From Chloroflexota bacterium (GTDB taxonomy: Bacteria > Chloroflexota > Dehalococcoidia > Lucifugimonadales > UBA3495), in contig VXTR01000012.1 in NCBI GenBank assembly GCA_009837355.1, positions 1 through 56,509 on the forward strand: 56,509 bases of DNA, in the 5' to 3' direction. Under the pieces are notes generated by a model, which worked only from the letters and a program-made list of their open reading frames with translations, did no database searches and was not told where the DNA came from. Numbering within the stretch: position 1 is the first letter of the stretch; the number at the start of each line of letters is the position of its first letter. Below are positions 45,514 to 54,034 of the stretch, one piece after another. The position numbers were made by a program, and so were the translations under genes.

Positions 45514-45723
45514 TTACCTGGGTTTCTCCAATAGGGCGGAGCAGCCCGGCTCCCGCACGACGTGGTTGACGAACAGCCGGCCGTGGCCGTCGTAGCCGGT
45601 GGCGTAGGCGTACTCCACCTCGGCGCCCCGGGGAATGCGGCCGCCGATGCGCATACTGTCTCCACCCGGCCCACCGGCGCCGCGTAACACCACTCCATTG
45701 CGCCGGCCCTTCTTCCAGGCCAT
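45514..45723 (-). CDS. small hypothetical protein
   Basis: 69-residue basic, Gly-rich ORF (MAWKKGRRNGVVLRGAG..., ending CSALLEKPR). The middle, EVEYAYATGYDGHGRLFVNHVV, looks like beta structure from a real protein. There is no good ribosome site and it sits in a decayed region, so it may be a fragment. Confidence 0.3.
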   Translation of the reverse strand: MAWKKGRRNGVVLRGAGGPGGDSMRIGGRIPRGAEVEYAYATGYDGHGRLFVNHVVREPGCSALLEKPR

Positions 45724-45778
45724 GATCTACAGTTCGACTGGCGTGACGAGTCTCGCTGGAGACCGCCGGAACAGTGCC

Positions 45779-46579
45779 TTATGGTGACTGGTCCTCCTGC
45801 TCTCCATTCAGGTTTCCGGCAGTGTCTACCGTATCGTCAATCTCCTGACCTTTGTCATTTCCTACGGTCACCTTGTTCCCCACCATCTTGGCACCCTCCG
45901 TTGTCCCGCCCACCTGGAATGTTTCATCCGAAGTTTGCTCCCTCGAAATTCGAACCGGATAAGTCCACTTCCAGACCGGCCGCTGCTCCTCGTCCCGGCC
46001 CGGTGTTACCACCTTAGCGTTGTCGTACAAACAGCGGCGCGGCACGCCGCCCGGATACTCGAAAGCGTTGACGTGGCACTGGATGAAGGCGGCGGTGTCC
46101 CCTCGCCTCACTAGTTCCACGTAGCAGGCCCGGGACCAGCCCATGGCCATCACAAAGACCCAGACGCTGCGCCGCTTGCCGTCCTCACTGAGGTACGACA
46201 GGCTGCCCCAGTCCACCTGGGCCTGCTCTCCCGGCGCCGTCTCAAACCGCAGCGTCGCCTCCGGTTGCCGCTTCCGCCGCCGCGGCGACATGTAGCCCTT
46301 CAGGATCGAGTAGCCGCCGCCATATCCCCGCGCCGCCAACTCCCGGTGCAGCACCACGCAGTTTTCCAGCCCCTGGGCCATCCGCCGGTCAATGTACTCG
46401 GTGTGCGCATCCAGCTTCGAGACCCGACGCCGACGCGGCTTGGGCCGCATCGCCTCCGGCGTCTTCAGATACCGCCGCACCGTGTTCCGTGACACGTCCA
46501 ACTCCCGGGCAATCTCCCGGATCGAACGCCCAGCTCCTTTCAACTCGTAAATCTCTTTCACTTGACCCACCTTTAGCAC
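45779..46579 (-). pseudogene. truncated IS21-family transposase (IstA)
   Basis: 266 residues. The N-terminal HTH (GRSIREIARELDVSRNTVRRYL) and the first part of the DDE core are IstA-like: QVDWGSLSY with D123, VFVMAMGWSRACYVE, and GGVPRRCLYDNAK with D186. After about residue 205 the sequence (TYPVRISREQTSDETF to QEDQSP) no longer resembles IstA, and the third catalytic acid and C-terminal domain are missing. No istB follows. The element is therefore inactive and its reading frame has run into foreign sequence. Confidence 0.8.
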
Positions 46580-46683
46580 CTTATCTCAAGCACCTTCGCA
46601 GCGTGTCTGCGGATGATGCCATTGCCTTAGGGTGGGTCAATTCCATTTTGGCGATTTTGCACAGTTTAATATCGGCGGTGACA
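45961..46683 (-). mobile_element. IS21-type insertion sequence remnant
   Basis: Covers the recognisable istA part and its upstream terminal region. On the minus strand the end starts TGTCACCGCCGATATTAAAC at 46683, and GCAAAATCGCCAAAATGGAATT lies just inside. A 5'-TG terminus with repeated A/T-rich motifs before istA is typical of IS21 ends. The other end is lost. Confidence 0.5.
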
Positions 46684-46974
46684 CCGAATCATCAGGACTG
46701 AGAACTGTCTGGAAATCCTGAGCGGTTTCAACTGCGCCCTGGTCAACCTTAACCGAAGTATCCGCCGTTCAACTCCAATCCTCGACTGCCTCGTGCCGGT
46801 CAGTTGAGCCTCAGGCTGGTGATGCACTCAAGGACAATTTTGGCCCGGTGCCAATGCACCGCATTGCGAGGCTTAAAGCGGAGAGGGCAGGGTTGTAGCG
46901 GGCAAGTCACAAAAACGGTGCCCAAACGCACCACAGGACACCGTGGGGGCGTTAGGCCTTGTAGGATGAGCCTC
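46580..46974. other. IS end plus non-coding stretch
   Basis: The first ~100 bases are the istA-proximal IS end. From 46684 to 46974 I see no ORF with coding character, no tRNA and no convincing hairpin. Confidence 0.4.
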
Positions 46975-47814
46975 CTATATTAGGCGGGTTAGTGCTCTCA
47001 GTTCTTCGGTGATGCTCAAATCCAGGCTCTTCTGTCTCGGGTCGCCCCGCCCGCCGATGGAAACGACGAACCTGTATTCCTTCTGATGGGAGAAGTGGGC
47101 GCGTTTAACAAACGGAGTGACAAGTTCCCAGGACGCCTGCGGGAATCTCTGAATTACATCCGAGGGAGACGCCGTATACACCACCGGGCCGTGGTCCACG
47201 AAAACCTCTGGTCGGAAAGTCCACCATATCGGACCTGGACTCTCCAAGTCGCTGGTGCGTAAAGCGTTTCCGAAGTCGATTCCCAGTTGCCTGGCGAACT
47301 CCGAAGGGTCTTCAATGAGCGTCGCGGCATCGTAACCCCGGCAAACATTCGCCCGCATCCCGTCCAGGCGAGTCACCGACCATGGAGCCATCGCGGTGCA
47401 GAGAACCCAGCACTCCTTCCTATGGGTTAAAGTGAGTTGAATGTGGCGTGCGCCGGAAATTGGTATCTGGCCTGCCTCCCTTTGGAAGGTGGCGAAATCA
47501 GTCTCCCGCCGAAAGGTCGCTTCCTCCGCATCACCAATCCCGCACCCGTCGCTCTCCTCCCAGTCACGATAATAGGCAGCTGCGCGTAGTCTGATGTTTC
47601 GGGAGTTGGGTATGGCGTACTGGCTTTCCGAGAATCTGACTATCTTTGGCGTGCCTGCGAGGAAAGCCCGACTCGATACGTTCACCCGACGAACATAGAC
47701 CCGGAAAGCCGTGGGGCTTTCGACGCGCACTTTGTACTCAGTCCTGTAGTGAAGGGCATCGTGCGTTTTTCTGTACTCCTCGGTGAAGGGGATGTCCGCA
47801 ATCTTATAGCTCAT
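46975..47814 (-). CDS. hypothetical protein
   Basis: 279-residue soluble protein starting MSYKIADIPFTEEYRKTHDALH. The C-terminal part contains FVKRAHFSHQKEYRFVVSIGG, a phrase (F-x2-Q-x-EYRF) seen in several uncharacterised proteins of phage-defence or DUF2971-like neighbourhoods. That resemblance is a weak hint only. Composition is less G/C-skewed than the core genes. No partner gene is obviously coupled. Confidence 0.5.
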   Translation of the reverse strand: MSYKIADIPFTEEYRKTHDALHYRTEYKVRVESPTAFRVYVRRVNVSSRAFLAGTPKIVRFSESQYAIPNSRNIRLRAAAYYRDWEESDGCGIGDAEEATFRRETDFATFQREAGQIPISGARHIQLTLTHRKECWVLCTAMAPWSVTRLDGMRANVCRGYDAATLIEDPSEFARQLGIDFGNALRTSDLESPGPIWWTFRPEVFVDHGPVVYTASPSDVIQRFPQASWELVTPFVKRAHFSHQKEYRFVVSIGGRGDPRQKSLDLSITEELRALTRLI

Positions 47815-47884
47815 GCTGGTCCCACGCTGCCTCAGTGTTTCGCTTCAAGATGTCACCACTTATTCTAAGGTAAGGCCGTCCTGT

Positions 47885-48022
47885 TCAGGAAGCGGCGCGA
47901 GGTTTCTCACCTTGGCCCTCCCCCACCGGCATCCAATAACCCACCCGGGCTTCGGTGAAGACGTACCTGGGGTTGCGGGTGTCCTCGCCCAGCTTGGCGA
48001 CCATCGGGCGCATTGGGCTCAT
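47885..48022 (-). pseudogene. stranded fragment of an OmpR-type DNA-binding domain
   Basis: A 45-residue frame, MSPMRPMVAKLGEDTRNP followed by RYVFTEARVGYWMPVGEG, matches the last ~48 residues of the histidine kinase/response regulator at 51320-53719 almost residue for residue. It lacks four residues (LRAK, a 12-base deletion) that lie in the recognition-helix region. Similarity continues through its stop and ends upstream of its ATG. This is the C-terminal scar of a lost paralogue. Confidence 0.7.
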
Positions 48023-48098
48023 GACGGCTTAGGCCTTCCCATTTATCCTCCTTCTAGCGCCGCATGCCTTCGGCCCCTCCCTCGTGTTCGCAATAGCA

Positions 48099-48285
48099 CT
48101 AACGTGCCGCAATCTGAATTTCATCTGTAAGTGGGATGGGGAACTTGCTCGCTGAGAACCCTATGACAGCCGTGTTCGCCAGCTTTTCCCGGACAGGTTC
48201 GATGCGACCCACCGTAACAAGCGTCTCCGGGGCCCTGTCGTCCGTGAAGGCGGTGTTTCGCTTAGATAGGGAGTATTGTCTTCAT
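48099..48285 (-). pseudogene. small gene broken by a +1 frameshift
   Basis: After GGGGAGG, ATG 48285 opens MKTILPI and then meets TAA (48264-48262). Skipping one base continues in the +1 frame as KRNTAFTDDRAPETLVTVGR, IEPVREKLANTAVIGFSASK, FPIPLTDEIQIAAR, and a TAG ending at 48099. The downstream frame has strong protein character and no start of its own, so the gene is either frameshift-dead, mis-sequenced or read by programmed +1 shifting. Confidence 0.4.
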
Positions 48286-48385
48286 TCCTTGGGCACACCT
48301 CCCCAAATTAGCGTTCCAGCCGTGAGCGACCTCAGCAGATGATGGTGCGGCGGACCGGCCACATTCCAATTGAACCAATCCAGGG

Positions 48386-49747
48386 TCACGTCCATCTTGC
48401 GGGGCACCCCGACAAGGCTGCATGGAGTAGCGTTCTCTGGCCTAACTCAAAAGCATCTTCGTAGACTTGGTTCGCGTCTTCTGGCAACATCCCGTTGTGG
48501 ACAACGCCGGTGCGCGCTGCGTAGATGGATTTGGCAGTTCTATCAATCCATTTCAGATCCTTTCGGTCTCCGCCAATGAATTGACGGGCGCGACTGGAGA
48601 GTAGGCTACCTTTCCCTCGCTTAGCATCGAGTTGGTACACAACCTCCAACGCGATCGCGACGTCGAGTACTTTGTCAAAGTCCCCGTGCACACCAGTCCG
48701 CGTGAGCGAGGATGCGAGTCGGGCCAAGGCCAACCTCAGCGGAACATCTTCTTTGCAACTGAGGAGCAATTGCTCGCATTCCGAGAGTTTCTCGTCCGAG
48801 ATAGCTGGAGTCGCAATGGGCTCTATTTTCGTTGTGTTGACACCGAGGAGGTCCCGGACGAACCGTGAGGAATGGAGCCCCTGACCCACGAGATGCTCGA
48901 TCTCACGCTCGACAACGGTTGTGTGTGTTCGGGAACTGCTTACGGGCAGCCGGTGGACTACGGCCAAGACATCCAACAACAGGAGCGCGTCGTCCCTGAA
49001 GGTCAGTGGTCTCTCCGGCCAATCCATGCCATCCATGTCGTATCCAGCTGGGACGATCAATGGTCCCCACTTACTCTCGAAAACAACCGCCCCGATTGGC
49101 TCCCGGTTTATGTCGGTATCGCTCGCTTCAAGCATTAGGCGGAGTCGTTCATCCGGCATAAATCGCCGCACTTCCTCAAATGGAATGATTGACAGGCCGT
49201 TCGGGAAGTCGTGCCTTCTCTCTGCATATAGCCCACGGAAGAGGAGAATCCGGTAGGAACTCAGGTCTTTGTCTTCTCCCCTCTGGATCAACTGGGCAAG
49301 GGCATTGGCAGTGGCTTGGGGTGAGTGTTCGACGGCGTGGTCGACCAGCCCCTTGAGCATGAAAATCAACTGGTGGCAGGGGTTCCGGGATGTACCTAGG
49401 TTCAGCCCCAGAGCCAGCAAGCCCTGGGTCTCTCGGTACACAGCGTTCTTCATCGCGGGGTGTTCGATCAGCACGTTCTGTAGCCTGCTAAGCTGCCCGT
49501 ACACATTCCGCTGATACTCGGAACCCTCAGATGGCGTGTCCACGAGGGACCCCCAGTATCCTGCAATTCTGTCTCGAACCCGGTCTTTCCGGTCGTCGTG
49601 AGAATTCGGCAGCCCATATGCGTCCTCGGTTTGCCGCCTGAGAAAGGAGAGTTCGCGTTCCAACCACCTTTCGTGGTCAACCAGTTCCTGGAGGCACTGC
49701 GACAACCTGCCTTCCCAAACAGTTGGCGTGAATTGCTGCTGAAACAT
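48386..49747 (-). CDS. hypothetical protein with C-terminal HEPN-like (ApeA-type) motif
   Basis: 453-residue protein. The N-terminal ~110 residues are helical and charged; the central part is mixed. The C-terminal ~120 residues resemble ApeA-like HEPN domains: RLALARLASSLTR, DVAIALEVVYQLD, and R412-TGVV-H417, which fits the HEPN R-x4-H catalytic motif of nucleases in defence systems. ATG 49747 has GGAG 10 bases upstream. An RNase-like defence role is inferred from the motif alone. Confidence 0.55.
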   Translation of the reverse strand: MFQQQFTPTVWEGRLSQCLQELVDHERWLERELSFLRRQTEDAYGLPNSHDDRKDRVRDRIAGYWGSLVDTPSEGSEYQRNVYGQLSRLQNVLIEHPAMKNAVYRETQGLLALGLNLGTSRNPCHQLIFMLKGLVDHAVEHSPQATANALAQLIQRGEDKDLSSYRILLFRGLYAERRHDFPNGLSIIPFEEVRRFMPDERLRLMLEASDTDINREPIGAVVFESKWGPLIVPAGYDMDGMDWPERPLTFRDDALLLLDVLAVVHRLPVSSSRTHTTVVEREIEHLVGQGLHSSRFVRDLLGVNTTKIEPIATPAISDEKLSECEQLLLSCKEDVPLRLALARLASSLTRTGVHGDFDKVLDVAIALEVVYQLDAKRGKGSLLSSRARQFIGGDRKDLKWIDRTAKSIYAARTGVVHNGMLPEDANQVYEDAFELGQRTLLHAALSGCPARWT

Positions 49748-49898
49748 AAACGACCATCTCCCCGGGGAGCGCAGATTGGCTTTGATTCACAAACTCTACA
49801 ACAAGAGAACAAGCGCCCTAATTGCAACACGCGTGCTGGGAACCCCAGGGACGCATCCGCCGGTCAACCTAACTCCGTTCGCTGGCGTCATAGTCAGG

Positions 49899-50471
49899 TT
49901 AGTCAAAGTCAGGGTTCCCCGTCAGATGGCTCGTTCTGGTAAACCGCACCCCCGTCTCGGAACCGTGTTTCGGCTCAAAAGAGGCGGGAACTGAAGCCAG
50001 TTCCAACTCTCCCCACGTACCCTGCCAATAGACGGGCTCCCCCTGAATCGGTTTCCTTCGAACTCCATCGTTGAAGTACAGACACAGAAGACGCTCGCCC
50101 ATGAATCCCTTTTCCTCTACCCCGGTACGATTCGGCGCTATTACTATTGTGGGGCCGCGCGGATAAACCTCCCCTGTGCCAAGTAGGATAAGGGGGTCCG
50201 GCGGCGCGTGGAACACCTTGACCTCTTTCCAATTGTCCCGGAGCCCCCTATATCTCCATTCATCAACGGCCCGGATGATGAGGACGGTCACGAGCCACAT
50301 CGGGAGGCTGCTAGGCAACAACAATAGGAGGTTGCGCGGTAAGTCTCCATTGGAGACTATAAACGTGAATTGCAGGGAAGTCCCAATGACGGCTACGCCC
50401 ATGACGGCGTACCCCTCTGCCGTGGTGGGCCAGACTTTGCAGATGCGCCGAAATCGGGAAATCATATACAC
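49899..50471 (-). CDS. hypothetical membrane protein
   Basis: 190 residues with two membrane helices near the N-terminus (GYAVMGVAVIGTSLQFTFIV and LLLLLPSSLPMWLVTVLII). A ~110-residue soluble tail rich in beta structure follows (GPTIVIAPNRTGVEEKGF, then GEPVYWQGTWGELELAS). GTG 50471 is chosen because AGGAGG lies 6 bases upstream; ATG 50465 is also in frame. The frame extends to 50726 but that overlaps the lipoprotein gene. Function unknown. Confidence 0.6.
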   Translation of the reverse strand: MYMISRFRRICKVWPTTAEGYAVMGVAVIGTSLQFTFIVSNGDLPRNLLLLLPSSLPMWLVTVLIIRAVDEWRYRGLRDNWKEVKVFHAPPDPLILLGTGEVYPRGPTIVIAPNRTGVEEKGFMGERLLCLYFNDGVRRKPIQGEPVYWQGTWGELELASVPASFEPKHGSETGVRFTRTSHLTGNPDFD

Positions 50472-50707
50472 AACTACCCTCCTTGAATCACCAAGTGCGC
50501 CATGATGGATACGTCCGTCACTCTGTATGGCAAGTCCAAGATGGCGGCGGTCGACAGATTGAGAACTCCGGAAAACCGGCCGCACTGGTAAGCAGAAAGT
50601 GGGGCTGGTCTCTATCCCCCGTCCTGTCCACACCAATTGGGTCACCAAGTTGGCCGGGACGCAAAAATTGAATAGCTGGCATCCCCTCGGCGAATTGCCG
50701 CGAAGCG

Positions 50708-51157
50708 CTACCGCCCGTCGCGGCAAACCACCATGTGGGAGCCGTCGGAGTTGGTATGCACCGCGTGGGAAGTACCCGCCAGGTCAAAGACCAGCCGGTA
50801 GCCCGGAGTGATGACCTGGGCATACATCATGCCCTCCTGCGGGCATCCCAGGCTGGCGTCGGACCAACCCACTCCCTCGAGGCTATCGAGCCTGAATGCC
50901 CCTTCGCCCACGTTTAACTCGTCGGCCAGAAGCCTCCGTGCCGCAGCCTCTACCTCCCCAGGCACAGTGTCATTGTCCGGCGGCGCCGATGTATCGAGCG
51001 GGAAGGCAGGAGCGCCCGATCCGGCGCCCGGCGACGGCGTTGCCGTCCCTGTCTCCGCGGCCGTCTGCCCATCATTGCCGCCACAGGACGCCCCAGCCAG
51101 GGCGATTGCCGCCGCCAGCGCCATTACGGGTATGAATTCCGACAGCTTCGACCTCAT
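50708..51157 (-). CDS. putative lipoprotein
   Basis: 149 residues. A signal peptide (MRSKLSEFIPVMALAAAIAL) ends in the lipobox LAGASC with the lipidated Cys at residue 25. A Thr/Pro/Gly-rich disordered linker (~27-65) and a small globular domain follow, with WSDASLGCPQEGMMYAQVITPGY and HMVVC, whose two Cys may pair. Such domains occur in secreted proteins of Chloroflexota and cyanobacteria; role unknown. It is the next minus-strand gene after the sensor kinase and may be a cell-surface partner. Confidence 0.7.
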   Translation of the reverse strand: MRSKLSEFIPVMALAAAIALAGASCGGNDGQTAAETGTATPSPGAGSGAPAFPLDTSAPPDNDTVPGEVEAAARRLLADELNVGEGAFRLDSLEGVGWSDASLGCPQEGMMYAQVITPGYRLVFDLAGTSHAVHTNSDGSHMVVCRDGR

Positions 51158-51280
51158 TTATATCAACCCTACCTTTGATTCCAACCAGACCCGCGACGCT
51201 CCCACGTGACCCTCAGCCAGCGATTACGGCGAGGTTGGACAGTCCCACGGTCCCGAATCCCTCGGTGTCAACATTCATTA

Positions 51281-51320
51281 TAGGATAGGGGCGTTCCGCA
51301 TAGGATAGGGGCGTTCCGCT
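51281..51320. repeat. 20-bp tandem duplication
   Basis: TAGGATAGGGGCGTTCCGCA at 51281-51300 is repeated at 51301-51320 with one mismatch at the last base. It abuts the stop codon of the sensor kinase gene and has no visible coding or hairpin role. Confidence 0.7.
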
Positions 51321-53719
51321 CACTGCGGGTCCCGAGGTTCCTCACCTGTTCCCTCCCCCTCCGGCATCCAGTAGCCCACCCGGGCCTCGGTGAAGACGTA
51401 TCTGGGGTTGCGGGCGTCCTCCCCCAGCTTGGCGCGGAGCTTGGCGACCATGGTGCGCATGGGGTTCAGGTTGGCCTCGGGCGGCTCCCTCCAGACCCGC
51501 TCCAGCAGGTGTTCGTAGGTGAGCACCCGCCCGGCGTTGGCCGACAGCTCGGCCAGCATCCGGTACTCCATTGTCGTCAGCGGCGCCGGCTCCCCGTCCA
51601 GGCTCACTCGGTGCAGGGCGTAGTCGATGACCAGGCTGCCCCGCACGTAGGGCTCCAGGGGCTCGGCCACCTCCCTCCGTCGCAGGGCCGCCCCGATCCG
51701 GGCCGCCAGCTCCGTGGGGGAGAAGGGCTTGACCACGTAGTCCACCGCTCCCAACTCGAAGGCCCGGGCGATGGTGTCGTCCCGCCCGTAGGCGGACAGG
51801 AAGATGACCGGCAGGTCGGCGATCCTCAGGATGTCTCGCATCAGCTCGATGCCGTCGGCATCCGGGAACACCAGGTCCAAGAGGGCCAGCCTGGGCCGCT
51901 CCTCCTGCATCAGGTACAGCGCCTCCTGCGGGTCAGCGGTGACCACCGGCTGATAGCCGGCGTTGGTCAGGGTGTCGCGGACGTAGCGCAGTTCCTGGGG
52001 GTCGTCGTCCACCACCAGCACCTTCACCGGCGCCTCCGCTTCACCCCGCTCCTGCCGCGGAGAGTGGTCCGAGGCCGGAGAGGACGGGCCCTGGGCGGCG
52101 GTCTGCACGGAGGGCAGGGTGAAGGTGAACCGGGCGCCCAGACCCGGGCCGTCGCTCTCGCCCCGGATGCGGCCCCCGTGGGCCTCCACGATGCCCTTGC
52201 AGATGGCCAGGCCCAGGCCGGTGTCCCCACCCGGCTCGCCGGACGGCAGCCGCGTGAACTTCCGGAACAGGTCCGGCATCCGCTCCGCCGGAATGCCCCG
52301 GCCCTCGTCGGTCACCGAGAAGGCCACGTGAACCCCATCCCGGGCGGCGTCCACCCGGATCGCCGAACCCTCCGGGGAGTGACGGGCCGCGTTGGACAGC
52401 AGGTTGCCCAGCACCTGCACGATGCGCCGCCGGTCCGCCAGCACCAGGGGCAGGTCCGGCTCCAGGTCGATGGTCAGGCTGTTCCGGCCGCCGCCGCTGA
52501 AGGCGCTCCTGGCCCGGTCCACCAGCGCTGCCACCTCCGCCGGCTCGGGGCTGACCGCTAGCGTTCCGGTCTCGATGCCCGCCACGTCCAGGAGGTCGGA
52601 CACCAGGTCGTTCATGTGGTTGGCCTGGTCCCCGATGATGCGGAAGAACTGGCGCACCACCGCCGGGTCCAGGTCGGCATTGGACTCCAGCACCGTGCTG
52701 GCGGAGCCCTTGATGGAGGTCAGGGGGGCGCGCAGCTCGTGGCTGACCATGGCCAGGAACTCGGCCCGCATCCGCTCCAGCTCCTCCACCCCGGCCAGGT
52801 CCTGCATGGTGACCACCACCGACTCCACCCCGCCGTCCTCGGACAGGATGGGCGTGGCGTTGAGCAGCACCGTGACGCTGCGTCCGTCCGGGACCCGCAG
52901 CACGATCTCCTCGGCGTGGACCGTCTCCTCCACGCTCAAGAGCCCGGCCAGAGGGAACTCCTGCAGGGAGAACTCCCGCCCGTCGGCCCGCCGGAGGGTC
53001 AAAACGCTCAGCAGGTCCACCGGCGACTGGCCGGGACCCCGGAGGCCGTCCACGATGCGGGTGGCCTCCCGGTTGAAGGACGCCGGCGCCCCGGTCCTGG
53101 CGTCGAAGACCGCCACACCCACCGGGGAGGTGTCGATCAGGGTCTCCAACCCGGTCCGGGCCCGCTGTTCCTCCCGGTGGCGGCGAGCGTTGGCGATGGC
53201 CATAGCCGCCTGGGCCGCGAACATGACCAAGGTCTCCTCGTCCTCCAGAGTGAACTCCCGCCCGCCTTCCTTCTCGGCCAGGAAGACGCTGCCGACGCGT
53301 TCTCCCAGGTGCAGCACGGGAGCCGCCAGGAAGGACACCCTGGGGCTTACCGCCAGCGGGGGCTCCAGCTTGGGCAGGCCCAGGGACCGGATGTGGCCCA
53401 GCAGGTCCGCGACCCGCAGGGGGACGGGTAGCCCCGCCAGGTACTGGAAGTGCTCCGGCCAGCCCTGAATTTGCCACACCCTTTCCGCCTCTTCGGCCGT
53501 CATCCCCGAGGAGAGGAAGTCCCCGGCGCTTCCGGCATCGTCGTGCAGGGCGATGACGCCGTAGCGGGCGCCGGTGAGGGCCCGGGCGGAGTCCAGCACA
53601 CCCTGCAAGACGGTGTCGAAGTCCAGGCTCTCGTTGACCCGGAGACTGGCCTGGCTAAGGAGAGCCAGGCGCTCTTCCAATTCCCGTATCCGTTGGTCTC
53701 GCTGGTCGGGCAGGTTCAA
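51320..53719 (-). CDS. GAF-PAS histidine kinase fused to receiver and OmpR-type DNA-binding domain
   Basis: 799-residue soluble one-protein two-component system. In order: GAF (~30-180), PAS (~190-305), HisKA with H327 (FLAMVSHELRAPLTSIKG), HATPase (NLLSNAARHSPEG, DEGRGIP, GDTGLGLAI; ~425-540), receiver (~565-680; DDD at 571-573, phospho-Asp D615 in ALLDLVFPDADG, K664), and winged helix (~690-785; LTTMEYRMLAEL, VGYWMPEGEG). No membrane helix. TTG 53719 is the start, with GGAGG 7 bases upstream. Phosphotransfer H327 to D615 would switch its own DNA-binding domain. Divergent from a LivK-like binding protein; two other fragments of this family lie within 9 kb. Confidence 0.88.
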   Translation of the reverse strand: MNLPDQRDQRIRELEERLALLSQASLRVNESLDFDTVLQGVLDSARALTGARYGVIALHDDAGSAGDFLSSGMTAEEAERVWQIQGWPEHFQYLAGLPVPLRVADLLGHIRSLGLPKLEPPLAVSPRVSFLAAPVLHLGERVGSVFLAEKEGGREFTLEDEETLVMFAAQAAMAIANARRHREEQRARTGLETLIDTSPVGVAVFDARTGAPASFNREATRIVDGLRGPGQSPVDLLSVLTLRRADGREFSLQEFPLAGLLSVEETVHAEEIVLRVPDGRSVTVLLNATPILSEDGGVESVVVTMQDLAGVEELERMRAEFLAMVSHELRAPLTSIKGSASTVLESNADLDPAVVRQFFRIIGDQANHMNDLVSDLLDVAGIETGTLAVSPEPAEVAALVDRARSAFSGGGRNSLTIDLEPDLPLVLADRRRIVQVLGNLLSNAARHSPEGSAIRVDAARDGVHVAFSVTDEGRGIPAERMPDLFRKFTRLPSGEPGGDTGLGLAICKGIVEAHGGRIRGESDGPGLGARFTFTLPSVQTAAQGPSSPASDHSPRQERGEAEAPVKVLVVDDDPQELRYVRDTLTNAGYQPVVTADPQEALYLMQEERPRLALLDLVFPDADGIELMRDILRIADLPVIFLSAYGRDDTIARAFELGAVDYVVKPFSPTELAARIGAALRRREVAEPLEPYVRGSLVIDYALHRVSLDGEPAPLTTMEYRMLAELSANAGRVLTYEHLLERVWREPPEANLNPMRTMVAKLRAKLGEDARNPRYVFTEARVGYWMPEGEGTGEEPRDPQ

Positions 53720-54034
53720 CGCCGCACCTCCAAGGGACGCCGGCGGCCATCAGGGCCGGCCCGGCACCGTAAAAATATGGGTCACCGGGAGCAATTGTAC
53801 CGGCAATTTGGGAAAGTGCCAATAAGTCATAGAAACTGATAGCAATGGTGACGTGGAGGAAATGCCGGGTGTAATAGACTGGTGGCGCTTTTATCCGAGA
53901 GGAGGGGAGGCTGGTTGATGCCCTTAACCCGGCTGCATTGCGATGGTCTTGACGGCGTGGTTGGCGGCTGACGGTCAGCTTGTTGAAGTTGGACATCCTT
54001 TACATTTGCCGGGAGAGACGGTGGAGATAGTGAG
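53720..54034. promoter_or_regulatory. divergent control region (repeat unit copy 1)
   Basis: On the minus strand, -35 TTGGCA (53822-53817) and -10 TACAAT (53799-53794) with a 17-base spacer drive the kinase gene. From 53780 to about 53935 the sequence is repeated at 56219-56374 (constant offset 2439) with roughly 75-80% identity by eye, including this promoter and the core GTGCCAATAAGTCATAGAAA. A + promoter is expected between 53845 and 53880 but is not clear. Confidence 0.65.
53918..53971 (+). CDS. possible 17-residue leader peptide
   Basis: ATG 53918 opens MPLTRLHCDGLDGVVGG and stops at TGA, 64 bases before the LivK-like gene. A good ribosome site (GAGGGGAGG) precedes it. The equivalent position in the downstream repeat unit also has an ATG and encodes the related MSLTRRYSNALDDAAAG, so the short frame is conserved between copies. 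Confidence 0.3.
   Translation: MPLTRLHCDGLDGVVGG

Noticed and set aside
47813-48342. Two + strand ORFs in the decayed zone
   Set aside because: They are antisense to the DNA-binding-domain fragment and the frameshifted small gene, which have better protein character.
52041-53477. Long minus-strand ORF (478 codons) inside the sensor kinase gene
   Set aside because: Gly/Pro/Arg-rich translation without domain signatures; a G+C-driven shadow of the kinase frame.
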